In this document: positions 1-8,894 of the stretch, piece by piece
How the letters are laid out: the number at the start of each line of letters is the position of its first letter
How positions within the stretch are numbered: the stretch's first letter is position 1
Origin: an uncultured Lachnospiraceae bacterium
Lineage (GTDB): Bacteria > Bacillota > Clostridia > Lachnospirales > Lachnospiraceae
NCBI GenBank assembly: GCA_934432595.1
Contig: CAKRYR010000023.1
Coordinates: 1 to 27,670 of the forward strand
DNA length: 27,670 nucleotides
Direction: 5' to 3'
The notes under the pieces: model-generated
The model's database searches: none
The model's input: only the letters and a program-made list of their open reading frames with translations
What the model was told of the DNA's origin: nothing
Position numbers and translations under genes: made by a program

Positions 1-108
1 AGTCCGAACCCAAGTGTAAGTCCAAGTGCAAGCACAAGTCCGAACCCAAGTGTAAGTCCAAGTGCAAGCACAAGTCCGAACCCAAGTGTAAGTCCAAGTG
101 CAAGCACA
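1..108 (+). repeat. Three identical 36-bp tandem repeats in coding sequence
   Basis: Units at 1-36, 37-72 and 73-108 are identical at the DNA level. A diverged partial unit follows at 109-126. Each unit encodes SPNPSVSPSAST. The array continues beyond the window edge, so its total length is unknown. Exact identity points to recent expansion or gene conversion by slippage. Confidence 0.95.
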
Positions 109-510
109 AGTCCAGACCCAAGTGTAACACCAGAGGTTATAGAAACAGTGGAACCAAGTAATCCACCATTTGTACCTATAATACCTTCATCTGATCCAAC
201 AGTTGTACCAAGTGAAGAACCAGCATTTGATCCAACCGAGGAACCAGTGGTAGAGATTTCAGAGGCTCCAACTAAAGAAGTTAATTTTGATATTGATGAT
301 CCTAATGAAGAAGTAGTTGATGTGGAAGAACCAACAGATTATAAATTAGGACCAGTTATAACTGTAGCACCTAAGACAGTTGAAACTGCTAATGATGATA
401 CGCCAAAGACAGGAGACAATAATAATACAGTACAATATGTTATTATGTTATTAGGTTCAGTATGTGGATTAACTTTATTATATATAAGAAGTAGAAAAAC
501 AATTAGATAA
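1..510 (+). CDS. C-terminal part of a sortase-anchored surface protein (5' end outside window)
   Basis: The reading frame is open from base 1 to the TAA at 508-510, so this is the 3' end of a longer gene. Residues 1-36 are three exact copies of a 12-residue Ser/Pro unit (SPNPSVSPSAST), followed by a degenerate fourth. An acidic Pro/Glu-rich linker comes next (PSEEP, PTEEP types), a usual wall-spanning spacer. The end is a classic sorting signal: TPKTGD encoded at 400-417, a hydrophobic helix (VIMLLGSVCGLTLLYI) and a short basic tail (RSRKTIR). A GTG at 148 could be read as a start, but no ribosome binding site precedes it and the repeats run straight through it. The linker resembles those of the next two anchored proteins (693 and 3487), so this was probably also a Cna_B or similar adhesin. 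That is an inference, because the functional domains are missing. Confidence 0.88.
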   Translation, partial: SPNPSVSPSASTSPNPSVSPSASTSPNPSVSPSASTSPDPSVTPEVIETVEPSNPPFVPIIPSSDPTVVPSEEPAFDPTEEPVVEISEAPTKEVNFDIDDPNEEVVDVEEPTDYKLGPVITVAPKTVETANDDTPKTGDNNNTVQYVIMLLGSVCGLTLLYIRSRKTIR

Positions 511-524
511 TAGATGAGTATAAG

Positions 525-590
525 TATAATTAACAATAAATAATATTTAAAAGGGTTAATTATAGAAAGATTTCGAATTTTTTAGACTAA
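525..590 (+). terminator. Possible AT-rich terminator after the first surface protein
   Basis: A 10-bp inverted repeat (TATAATTAAC at 525-534, GTTAATTATA at 555-564) is followed about 13 nt later by a T run (TTTTTT near 579). The stem is AT-rich and the loop is 20 nt, so it is a weak candidate. Position between 510 and the promoter at 614 supports it. Confidence 0.35.
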
Positions 591-613
591 TTTTTTGTAT
601 GTAAAAATTTTTA

Positions 614-642
614 TTTACAAATAAAAAAATTAAGTATATAAT
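614..642 (+). promoter_or_regulatory. Sigma-A-type promoter for the 693 gene
   Basis: TTTACA (614-619), a 17-bp spacer and TATAAT (637-642). It gives a leader of about 45 nt before the GTG at 693. Both hexamers and the spacing are near consensus. Confidence 0.75.
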
Positions 643-692
643 TTGACCGAGATTATACATTAGATTTTACTAAATATTTAGGAGGAAAAGAA

Positions 693-2726
693 GTGAAGAA
701 CAAAGAAAAAATTATAGTATTTTTACTTACTGCAATTATGGCTATATGTATGTTGTCATTTTCAGCATTTGCGAAGACTATAAATTGTGGAAATACTGAT
801 AAAGTAGTAGTAAAAGTAGTATGGGATGATGAAAATAATTATGATGGGTTAAGAAAAGAAGAAAGTATATCATTAAAGGGAGAGCACAAGGCAATAATTA
901 CATTTGTGGATTATGAAAAAAGTGAAAGAATTGATATTGCCAAAAATGAACAAACTATAACATTTGATAATTTAGAAACTATATATCCAGGTAAATTAAA
1001 AAATTATATAATAAATTATAAATTTACATATCCAGATGCTGGTGATTTGCCAGGATATGATGTTGTTATAAATAATTCAGGTAATGAATATACAATAAAG
1101 TATACTCATAAAGTTGTTAAGAAAAATATTACAGTTAACTCAAGTTGGATTGATGAGAATAACTTTGATGGTTTAAGAAAAAACACATCATTTAGTCTTG
1201 TTAGAAAAACTCGTTCATCTTCTGAAGTTGTAGAGACTAAAGAAATTAAATCTTCTGAGGAAAGTCAAAAATTTAGTTTTTCTGATTTAGGAACATATGT
1301 GAATGGACAACTTTGTACTTATTCGCTAGAAGTTAATACATTGCCAAGTAAGTATAGAAAAGATATTGACAAAGTTGGAGAGAATGAATATACAATAACT
1401 CTTATTCATAATGTTCAAAGAGCAACTATTAGAGCCATTAAGTATTGGGATGACGATAATAATAAAAATAAGGTTAGACCGGAAAAAGTATTTTTTGAAT
1501 TATTTGCAGATGGACAACCAACAGGTGAATTAAGAACACTTGAAAGTCGTCGTCACGTTCTTAAAGATTATGATACTATTTGGAGCTTGGCAGAGTGGAC
1601 AAACTTACAAATGTATAAAGATGGTGAGTTGATAAATTATACTGTTAAAGAATTAGATGTTCCTGATTTTTATAAATCTGAAATGATAGATAATATTAAT
1701 AACATTGGAAAATATTTTATTGATAGTAATGTAATTGTTATTAAAAATACATATGATAGTGCTAAAAGAGATATTACTGTTAATGTAGTATGGAAAGATG
1801 ATACAGTAGAGACTAGACCAACAGATTATAAGATTCAATTAAAAGCAAATGACAAGGATAAATATGCAGCAGTGTCATTGTCTACTAATGAAAATACAAG
1901 TTATAAATATCAAGATGTACCTGCTAATTATGATGGAAATCCAATAAAATATTCTGTTGTACAATTAGGTGTAGATAATAATAAGTATACAACTACTATT
2001 ACAGAAAAAGATGGAGTATTTACTATAGTTAATACTTTAAAAGAACCAACAGTAGAGCCAACAGATGATGTTAACACAACAGTGGAGCCAACAGATGATG
2101 TTAACACAACAGTAGAGCCAACAGATGATGTTAACACAACAGTAGAGCCAACAGATGATGTTAATACAACAGTAGAGCCAACAGATGATGTTAACACAAC
2201 AGTAGAGCCAACAGATGATGTTAACACAACAGTAGAGCCAACAGATGATGTTAATACAACAGTAGAGCCAACAGATGATGTTAACACAACAGTAGAGCCA
2301 ACAGATGATGTTAACACAACAGTAAAACCAATAGTAACATATCCTCCATTTACACCAGTTAATCCAACATCTAATGTAAGTGAAGAACCAACAGTTATGC
2401 CAAGCGAGGAAGTAACTGTTGTACCAACAGAGGAAAATGGATTTAATACAAATGAAGGTTTAGAAGATAATGTTACAGTACAACCAACTAAGGAAAATAA
2501 CTTAGAAGGTTTAGAAGATGATAATTCAGATGATGAATTAGATGGTGAATTAAAGAATGGTATTACTGTAGAGAAAGCATTAAAGGCAGTTGATAATAGC
2601 TCAGAAGATATAGATGAAACACCAAAGACAGGTGATAACAATAATAATGTAGGAATGTATGTAATATTATTATTTATAACTGTTTGTGGAATAGTTACAT
2701 TATATATAGTAAGAAAAAGAGTATAG
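693..2726 (+). CDS. Cna_B-repeat surface protein with sortase signal
   Basis: The 677-residue protein begins at GTG 693, seven bases after GGAGGA (681-686). An N-terminal signal peptide (KIIVFLLTAIMAICMLSFSAFA) is followed by four Cna_B-type domains, recognised by the repeated pattern hydrophobic-x-W-x-D-x-x-N-x-D-G-x-R (first domain at about residues 40-48). A nine-copy Thr/Glu/Asp repeat and an acidic linker come next, then TPKTGD at residues 643-648, a hydrophobic helix and RKRV. Cna_B domains are stalks of Gram-positive adhesins and pilins. Only the third domain keeps both the Lys (two residues before W252) and the Glu (YTVKE) needed for an intramolecular isopeptide bond; the others have lost both. 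No ligand-binding head is visible, so it may be a stalk, a minor pilin or a spacer protein. A promoter at 614 and a terminator at 2758 suggest a single-gene unit. Confidence 0.9.
   Translation: MKNKEKIIVFLLTAIMAICMLSFSAFAKTINCGNTDKVVVKVVWDDENNYDGLRKEESISLKGEHKAIITFVDYEKSERIDIAKNEQTITFDNLETIYPGKLKNYIINYKFTYPDAGDLPGYDVVINNSGNEYTIKYTHKVVKKNITVNSSWIDENNFDGLRKNTSFSLVRKTRSSSEVVETKEIKSSEESQKFSFSDLGTYVNGQLCTYSLEVNTLPSKYRKDIDKVGENEYTITLIHNVQRATIRAIKYWDDDNNKNKVRPEKVFFELFADGQPTGELRTLESRRHVLKDYDTIWSLAEWTNLQMYKDGELINYTVKELDVPDFYKSEMIDNINNIGKYFIDSNVIVIKNTYDSAKRDITVNVVWKDDTVETRPTDYKIQLKANDKDKYAAVSLSTNENTSYKYQDVPANYDGNPIKYSVVQLGVDNNKYTTTITEKDGVFTIVNTLKEPTVEPTDDVNTTVEPTDDVNTTVEPTDDVNTTVEPTDDVNTTVEPTDDVNTTVEPTDDVNTTVEPTDDVNTTVEPTDDVNTTVEPTDDVNTTVKPIVTYPPFTPVNPTSNVSEEPTVMPSEEVTVVPTEENGFNTNEGLEDNVTVQPTKENNLEGLEDDNSDDELDGELKNGITVEKALKAVDNSSEDIDETPKTGDNNNNVGMYVILLFITVCGIVTLYIVRKRV
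2052..2321 (+). repeat. Nine tandem 30-bp repeats encoding VEPTDDVNTT
   Basis: Nine in-frame copies of a 30-bp unit run from 2052 to 2321. They differ only by silent changes: GTG for GTA at the second unit, and AAT for AAC in a few units. The encoded stretch is a Pro/Thr/Asp-rich wall-spanning linker. Because the unit is a multiple of three, copy-number change alters stalk length without shifting frame. Confidence 0.97.
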
Positions 2727-2757
2727 ATCATTGATTTATAAAGATTTCTATTAGAAT

Positions 2758-2798
2758 AAAAGGGATATACATTAAAAAATTAGATGTATATCTCTTTT
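2758..2798 (+). terminator. Terminator hairpin after the 693 gene
   Basis: Arms AAAAGGGATATACAT (2758-2772) and ATGTATATCTCTTTT (2784-2798) pair along 15 bp with one mismatch or wobble, around an 11-nt loop. The right arm ends in a T-rich stretch. It sits 32 bp after the stop at 2726. Confidence 0.7.
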
Positions 2799-2875
2799 CT
2801 ATTATATAGGATTTTATATTAAAAAATATGACAAAACAAAATATTACAAAAATATTAATCAAATATTAAAAAAGA

Positions 2876-2904
2876 TTCACGTAAAGAGTGCAATATGATA
2901 TAAT
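2876..2904 (+). promoter_or_regulatory. Distal promoter upstream of the giant adhesin
   Basis: TTCACG (2876-2881), a 17-bp spacer and TATAAT (2899-2904), with a TG two bases before the -10 (extended -10). If used for the gene at 3487 it would give a leader of about 575 nt. Confidence 0.5.
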
Positions 2905-3047
2905 AATATTAAAGGGCATTTAGTTTAAAGAAAGTATTGTTCTTTATAAGTAATAGATTTGCCAGCACCAAACATTTACTGTTTGGTAATAAGCTACTCG
3001 CTTTGAAAAAGTGGTTTTAAATGGGATTATTAAATAGGATTATTAAA

Positions 3048-3077
3048 GTAACATTCAGCCATAGGCTGAATAATTAC
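3048..3077. repeat. Palindromic element, copy 1
   Basis: Perfect inverted repeat ATTCAGCC-ATA-GGCTGAAT (3053-3071), flanked outside by GTAAC on the left and ATTAC on the right, which can extend the stem. A second copy with the same core and flanks is at 11035-11065. It lies in the leader of the giant adhesin gene. Confidence 0.7.
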
Positions 3078-3280
3078 GATTTATAAAATATACTAAAGTA
3101 TATGTACAAAAACTTTTATATTTGATAAAATAATTTTTAAATGGGTAAAAATGAAGTTGAATTTAATATAACATGGAAGCGATAGTTAGGGGATTTCTAT
3201 TAAATGTTCTAAAGTAAAATAACTAATGAAATTCCAAGATAATGAAATGAATATAAAAATAATTAAAAAATAATAATTTA

Positions 3281-3309
3281 TTGATTTTGAAAAATTGATG
3301 TATTATAAT
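3281..3309 (+). promoter_or_regulatory. Proximal promoter of the giant adhesin gene
   Basis: TTGATT (3281-3286), a 17-bp spacer and TATAAT (3304-3309). It would start transcription near 3316 and leave a leader of about 170 nt ending at the GGAGG at 3472-3476. It matches consensus better than the distal promoter. Confidence 0.6.
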
Positions 3310-3486
3310 TTCAAATGGTGTACTGTTAGTCAATTTTAACATATACAATAGGCATCAATTGGGCTTGCCCCGTTTACATAGATATAATGAGTGGGAACAA
3401 TTATATGGGTAATTTAGAAAAATGTATTCTAGGAAATAAAAGAAAATCTCTAGAGTACAAACAAAAGAAATGGAGGAAAACAAAAG

Positions 3487-6400
3487 GTGAAAAAGGGAAT
3501 ATTTAAACGTATTACCGCATTTATGTTGGCAATAGCAATGGTAGTCACTATGCTACCAACAACAGTAATTGCGGCAACAAATGAAACGACTGATAGGTCA
3601 ACTGTTAAAGCTTCTAAAGATGGAATAACAGTAACTAAGCATGCTAGTTTTGTTAAAAATACTGATGGCACTATTAAGACAGATGAAAATGGTAATCCAA
3701 AGATTCAGATTGACTTTACAGTTGATACTACTAATTTAACTCCTGAAACGGAAACAGTTGCTTCAGGAACTACTGATATTGTATTGGTTATAGATAAGTC
3801 AGGTAGTATGGAAAATAGTGGTAAAATCGGAAAAGCAAAAGAAGCAGCAAAAGATTTTATTGATAAGGTTTTAAAGTATAGTGGTGTACAAGTTGGCCTT
3901 GTTACATTTTCATTGGGAACAGAAAAAACACAACTTACTAATAATAAAACAACATTAAATAAAGCTATAAATAGTATAAAAGCCGATGGTGGAACATTTA
4001 TACAAGCAGGTTTATATCAAGCTCAACAGATGTTAGTTAATAGTGAAGCAACTAATAAGATAATTGTTTTATTGAGTGATGGTTTACCTACTTATAGATA
4101 TAAATTTAAATATAAAAAAGATGGATGGAGATATGTTGAGGATACAACTACGAAAAAAATTACAGCACCTTTAGCAAATCCAACATCATATGATGCATAT
4201 TGTAATTTTGATTATCAAGCAGATGTTGGATTTTATGATTATTTTGATTTAGGTGATAAAGATTATAATTGGAATGATGTAATTACTAAATCAAGACATT
4301 CTGAAATAAAAAAGGGATATGAAGCTACAATTTCCCAAGCATATTTAGCACGTGAGGCTATATCAGGACTAAATATATATTCAGTGGGTTATGATATAGA
4401 AAGTGGTAAATCCGCAGAGAAAGTATTGGAGACTATTGCTGATAATGGTAAATATTCATCTGCTTCAGTAGCAGGAACAAATGATTTAGCAAGTGTTATT
4501 ACTAATATTACTAAGCAAGTTGAAAAAACAATTAATGGTGTCAACTTGGTTGATAAGGTTCCATCACAGATGGGAGATGTTGTAGATAAGACAACATCAA
4601 GTGATATTACTACAAATACTACTAAGACTGGAGAAGCTAAGTTTACATTTGAGGGTGATTTACAGAAGAAACTTTATAATATGTCATTTGAGACAGTATT
4701 AGACTTAAGTAAACTTAATGCAGCAGATTTTAAAGATAATAATTATTTTAATACAAATGGTACAACTGTAGTTAAAGATGGTGAGGGTGCTAATTCATCT
4801 ACATTATCATATGGAACTACAGATGAAGCTAAGATTACTTTAGATAGTCCTCAATTACAATTACAATCATACAAATATGATATTCATTATTTTTATGATG
4901 GAGTAGAGGACACAAGAGAAGGAATTAGAGAAGAAGGTTATAAATTTGAAGGACAGCAAGTAAACGTTAGTGATAAAAATAAAGATGCTTCAGAGTATGT
5001 ATTAGATAGAGTTGAGATAAATAATAGTAATGGAACGTTTGGTAACCTTACTATAGATTCAGATAAAACAGTTAATGTTTACTATAAGACAAAAGTTAAG
5101 AAGCAAATCAAGGTTGTTAAGAATTGGCAAGATGGCGATGACCAAGATGGCTTACGCAAACCAGTTGAGATAAAAATTACAGAAGGAAATAATGTTATTG
5201 TAGATAAAGTTGAATTAAATGAAGGTAATAATTGGACTTATGTACATAATGAATTATTATCTATGGAAAAAACTTATACAGTAACAGAGTTAACTTCAAT
5301 TGATGGTTATGGACATGCAGAAGCAGTTGTAACTGAAGAAAACTTAAATGATGGTAATAAGCAATTTGTTTATACATTAACTAATACACATACACCAGCT
5401 GTAGTTTCTATTCCAGTTACAGTAGAATGGATAGACGATAGTAATAGAGATGGTCTTAGACCAGAATCAGGATCTGTTATTAAATTGTATAAGCAAGTTG
5501 AAGGTAAAGAGGGAGAAACTTTAATTGATACTCAGAATGTGGTAAGTGCATATAGCTTTACAGATTTACCACAATATGAAAAAGGTAAGAAGATAACTTA
5601 TACAGTAACTCAAGATGATGTAGCTAATTACATTACAACTGATGAACATACTAAAGATGAGAATGATATAATTACTGCATATAAGTTTATTAATACACAT
5701 GAACCAGAGACTAAGGACGTAACAGTTAGTAAAACTTGGAAAGATGGTAATAACGCAGAGCATAGTAGAAAAGATGTTACAGTTATTCTACATGGTGGTT
5801 CTAAAACTTATGAAACTGTATTAACTTCTGAGAATGGATACACTCATACATTTAAGAATCTATTTGTAAAAGAAGGCGGACAAACTATTAAATACCGTAT
5901 TCAAGAAAAGTCAGTACCTGATAATTATATAGCAGAGTATGGTAATGATGGTTTATCAGTTACTAATAGATACAAACAAGGTGAGAAAATTAGTAAGACA
6001 GTAACTAAGGTTTGGGAAGATAATGGTAATGTTGATAATACTAGACCAAGCTCAGTTACAGTTAACTTATTAGCAAATGGACAAGTACTTGAAAATAAAT
6101 CAGTTACACTTACAGCAAGTAATAATTGGACTAGTTCATGGAATGAGTTACCAGAGTATGATACAGAAGGTGCTAAGATAACATATACAGCACAAGAAGC
6201 TACAGTTGGTAACGGTTATACAGCAAGCTATAGTAATGATACATTTACAATTACTAACTCACGTCCACAAGAAACTAGAGATGTAACAGTAACTAAGAAG
6301 TGGGTTGGAGATAGTCATGTAAGTAGACTTGTTAGACCTGATAAGATTACAGTTCAGCTATATGCTAATGGTACACCAGTAGGTGACACTAAAGATATAA

Positions 6401-8868
6401 CAGGTAGCGATGATGTTGATACATGGACAGCTACATGGAATAATATGCCTACTAATTATTTAAAAGCTGGTGTATCAACACCTATAGTGTATACAGTTGC
6501 AGAAGTTGGCACTTATAATGATTATCATCCAGAGGTAAGAGGCTTAACTATCACAAACACTTATAATCCAGTTAAGATTACTAGAACAGTTAATAAAGTA
6601 TGGGATGATAATAATAATCATGATGGAAAGCAAACTAAAACTATAAAAGTAAAACTTACTGGTACAGTAGGAAATACTAGCCAAGTTGTATCAGAAGAGG
6701 AAATAACTTTAGGTGACAATGGATGGCAACATATATTCAATAACCTTCCAAGATTTGTTGAGGATGGTGAGAATAAAGGTGCAGAGATAACTTATACAGT
6801 TACAGAGACACTAGTAGCAGGATATGAAACTGATATTAAAACAGAAGGTAATGTTACAACTATTACTAACTTACGTAAAAATGCTTTAAAGGATATAGTA
6901 GTAACTAAGGTATGGGCTGATGATAGTAATAGAGATAGAGTTAGACCAGATAGCATTAAAATTCAATTAAAGAGAGATGGAGAAAACTTTGGAGATCCTG
7001 TTACTTTAACAAGTGAGAATGCTACATCTGATGACGCTAATACATGGACATATACTTTCTCTAATTTAGAGGTATATGGTAATGTAAATGCTGAAACAAA
7101 AGAAGTAACACCATATGTATTTACAGTTGAGGAAGTAACAATACCTAATGGTTATGGTAAAGAGGCTTCAGATGACAATATGTCAGGAGAAGGCGATGCA
7201 ACTGTAACTATTACAAATACTTATGACATTGAAACAGTAGATTTTGCAGTTGAGAAAGTATGGAATGACTTTGATAATAATGATGGAGTTAGACCAAGTA
7301 GCATAGATGTAGTATTAAAAGCTGGTGAAAATGTTTATAATACAGTTACATTGAATAGCAACAACAGATGGCAACATACATGGAAAGGTATTCCTAAGAA
7401 TGCTGATGGTGAGCCTATAAATTACACAGTAGAAGAACTTACATTACCAACAGGATATACTAGTGAAACACAATATAGTAATATCACAAATGGTAAGAAA
7501 GCTACTATTACTAATACTTATAATAATAAAGAGCAAAAGCAAGTTAAGATAACTAAGGTTTGGGATAATGAAGAAGAAAATCATTCAGAGAGACCAACTA
7601 GTGTAACAGTTGATGTTAAGCGTGGAAACGATGTTGTTACAACTGTAACATTAAAAGCTGATGAAGATTGGACTAAGACTATATCTTTGGATAAGTTGTA
7701 TATGGGTAATGAAGCAGTTTACACAGTAGAGGAGACAAATGTTAAATCAGGATATACTCCTTCATATCCAACTGCAACTGTTAATAATGATGGTATATTA
7801 GAGTATACTATTAAGAATACCTACAATGTTACTAAGAAGTCATTTACAGTTACAAAATCATGGAATGATGCTAATAACCAGGATGGTATAAGACCAACAA
7901 GCATAATGGTTCAATTATTCAAGAATCGTGTGGCAGAAGGTGCACCAGTTGAAGTTAAAGCAATAGATAATTGGACATATACATGGGCTAATTTAGAAAC
8001 ATCAAGAGATGGTAATGCAAATGTATATACAGTAAAAGAAGTAGTACCAACTGGATATACTTCTAGTGCATCTGAGGAAGTTTCATTTAATGAAGCAGGA
8101 AATGTAACAATTACTAATACTCATACTTTAAGGAAGTTTAGTCCTACAGTTAAGTTTGTATGGGATGATGTAAATGATGCAGAAGGTATTAGACCTGAAT
8201 CAATGCAAGTAACTATTAAGGGAACTGTTAAAGAAACAGTTGATGGTGAAGAAGTAGATAAGATTGTCGAGAACCATACAATTACAGTTAGCAATTCAAC
8301 TTGGACAGATGGATGGAATAACTTACCGGAGTTCTACAATGGACAGAAGATATTCTACACAGTAGAACAATCTGGACTTCCAGAAGCATATACTTATGTT
8401 GGAACAGATACTACATCAACAGAAGCTACATTTGTTATAACTAATAAGTATGTTCCAGACCCAGTGATTATTGTACCATCTAATCCACCTTTAAAACCTT
8501 TAGAGCCTACAGAAGAGCCAACTGAGGAACCTACAGTTGAACCATCTGAGGAACCTACAGTTGAACCATCTGAAGAACCTACAGAGAATGTCACTGTTGC
8601 TCCAACAGAGAATCCTAATGCACCTGGTGATTCAGAGGATGAAGTTAGGGATGATGATTCCAAGGAAGAGGTTGTAAAACCAGCAACTCCTAATCATTTA
8701 CAAGCACCTGTTACATCTGACAAAGAAACTACAGATGAACAGAATGGTAATGATGACACTCCTAAGACTAGTGATGATAATAATATGATGTTATACTGCT
8801 TATACATGTTATTATCTGCTACAGGAATTGTTGTAGTTTACTCAAGAAAAAGAAAAAATAAAGCGTAA
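3487..8868 (+). CDS. Giant VWA/Cna_B adhesin with sortase signal (pilus-tip-like)
   Basis: The 1793-residue protein starts at GTG 3487, ten bases after GGAGG (3472-3476). A signal peptide covers residues 1-30. A von Willebrand A domain spans about 95-345 with a complete metal-binding MIDAS: D103-x-S-x-S (DKSGSM), T170 and D198. An aromatic-rich insert (about 202-262) follows strand LLSDG, as in pilus-tip adhesins such as RrgA. After a linker resembling MucBP (about 465-535) come eleven Cna_B domains (about 539-1655), each starting with a K-x-W type strand and most ending in a TNT strand. Nine keep the Lys/Glu isopeptide pair; domains 2 and 11 do not. A Glu/Pro/Thr linker leads to TPKTSD (residues 1758-1763), a hydrophobic helix and RKRKNKA. 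Expected role: metal-dependent binding to a host or matrix ligand, displayed on a long cross-linked stalk. The ligand cannot be told from sequence. Confidence 0.93.
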   Translation: MKKGIFKRITAFMLAIAMVVTMLPTTVIAATNETTDRSTVKASKDGITVTKHASFVKNTDGTIKTDENGNPKIQIDFTVDTTNLTPETETVASGTTDIVLVIDKSGSMENSGKIGKAKEAAKDFIDKVLKYSGVQVGLVTFSLGTEKTQLTNNKTTLNKAINSIKADGGTFIQAGLYQAQQMLVNSEATNKIIVLLSDGLPTYRYKFKYKKDGWRYVEDTTTKKITAPLANPTSYDAYCNFDYQADVGFYDYFDLGDKDYNWNDVITKSRHSEIKKGYEATISQAYLAREAISGLNIYSVGYDIESGKSAEKVLETIADNGKYSSASVAGTNDLASVITNITKQVEKTINGVNLVDKVPSQMGDVVDKTTSSDITTNTTKTGEAKFTFEGDLQKKLYNMSFETVLDLSKLNAADFKDNNYFNTNGTTVVKDGEGANSSTLSYGTTDEAKITLDSPQLQLQSYKYDIHYFYDGVEDTREGIREEGYKFEGQQVNVSDKNKDASEYVLDRVEINNSNGTFGNLTIDSDKTVNVYYKTKVKKQIKVVKNWQDGDDQDGLRKPVEIKITEGNNVIVDKVELNEGNNWTYVHNELLSMEKTYTVTELTSIDGYGHAEAVVTEENLNDGNKQFVYTLTNTHTPAVVSIPVTVEWIDDSNRDGLRPESGSVIKLYKQVEGKEGETLIDTQNVVSAYSFTDLPQYEKGKKITYTVTQDDVANYITTDEHTKDENDIITAYKFINTHEPETKDVTVSKTWKDGNNAEHSRKDVTVILHGGSKTYETVLTSENGYTHTFKNLFVKEGGQTIKYRIQEKSVPDNYIAEYGNDGLSVTNRYKQGEKISKTVTKVWEDNGNVDNTRPSSVTVNLLANGQVLENKSVTLTASNNWTSSWNELPEYDTEGAKITYTAQEATVGNGYTASYSNDTFTITNSRPQETRDVTVTKKWVGDSHVSRLVRPDKITVQLYANGTPVGDTKDITGSDDVDTWTATWNNMPTNYLKAGVSTPIVYTVAEVGTYNDYHPEVRGLTITNTYNPVKITRTVNKVWDDNNNHDGKQTKTIKVKLTGTVGNTSQVVSEEEITLGDNGWQHIFNNLPRFVEDGENKGAEITYTVTETLVAGYETDIKTEGNVTTITNLRKNALKDIVVTKVWADDSNRDRVRPDSIKIQLKRDGENFGDPVTLTSENATSDDANTWTYTFSNLEVYGNVNAETKEVTPYVFTVEEVTIPNGYGKEASDDNMSGEGDATVTITNTYDIETVDFAVEKVWNDFDNNDGVRPSSIDVVLKAGENVYNTVTLNSNNRWQHTWKGIPKNADGEPINYTVEELTLPTGYTSETQYSNITNGKKATITNTYNNKEQKQVKITKVWDNEEENHSERPTSVTVDVKRGNDVVTTVTLKADEDWTKTISLDKLYMGNEAVYTVEETNVKSGYTPSYPTATVNNDGILEYTIKNTYNVTKKSFTVTKSWNDANNQDGIRPTSIMVQLFKNRVAEGAPVEVKAIDNWTYTWANLETSRDGNANVYTVKEVVPTGYTSSASEEVSFNEAGNVTITNTHTLRKFSPTVKFVWDDVNDAEGIRPESMQVTIKGTVKETVDGEEVDKIVENHTITVSNSTWTDGWNNLPEFYNGQKIFYTVEQSGLPEAYTYVGTDTTSTEATFVITNKYVPDPVIIVPSNPPLKPLEPTEEPTEEPTVEPSEEPTVEPSEEPTENVTVAPTENPNAPGDSEDEVRDDDSKEEVVKPATPNHLQAPVTSDKETTDEQNGNDDTPKTSDDNNMMLYCLYMLLSATGIVVVYSRKRKNKA

Positions 8869-8894
8869 TATTTAGAACTAAATATATGTTTAAG

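Larger units (their letters stand above)
2905..3486 (+). other. Long structured leader of the giant adhesin gene
   Basis: This 580-bp non-coding stretch between the distal promoter and the GTG at 3487 contains successive short hairpins: TAAAGAA/TTCTTTA (2926-2946), ACCAAAC/GTTTGGT (2967-2987), the palindrome at 3048-3077, and TGTATTCTAG/CTAGAGTACA (3423-3459, one G-U pair) just before the ribosome binding site at 3472. A GGGATTATTAAATAGGATTATT direct repeat lies around 3023-3045. A second promoter at 3281 falls inside it. I do not recognise a known riboswitch consensus. No ORF with a ribosome binding site was seen. Confidence 0.5.

Noticed and set aside
2052..2321. Regular 30-bp spacing that might suggest a CRISPR array
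   Set aside because: The units are directly contiguous with no spacers, and they are in frame in a protein.
1928..2731. A 267-residue minus-strand frame opposite the repeats
   Set aside because: It mirrors the 30-bp repeats of the real gene (VLTSSVGSTV units) and has no promoter or ribosome binding site of its own.
3021..3086. A 21-residue frame in the adhesin leader (MGLLNRIIKVTFSH)
   Set aside because: No ribosome binding site precedes it, and it runs across the palindromic element.
2905..3486. A cyclic-di-GMP or other known riboswitch in the adhesin leader
   Set aside because: I could not find the conserved core sequences of the c-di-GMP-I or -II classes or of other classes I know; only simple hairpins are visible.
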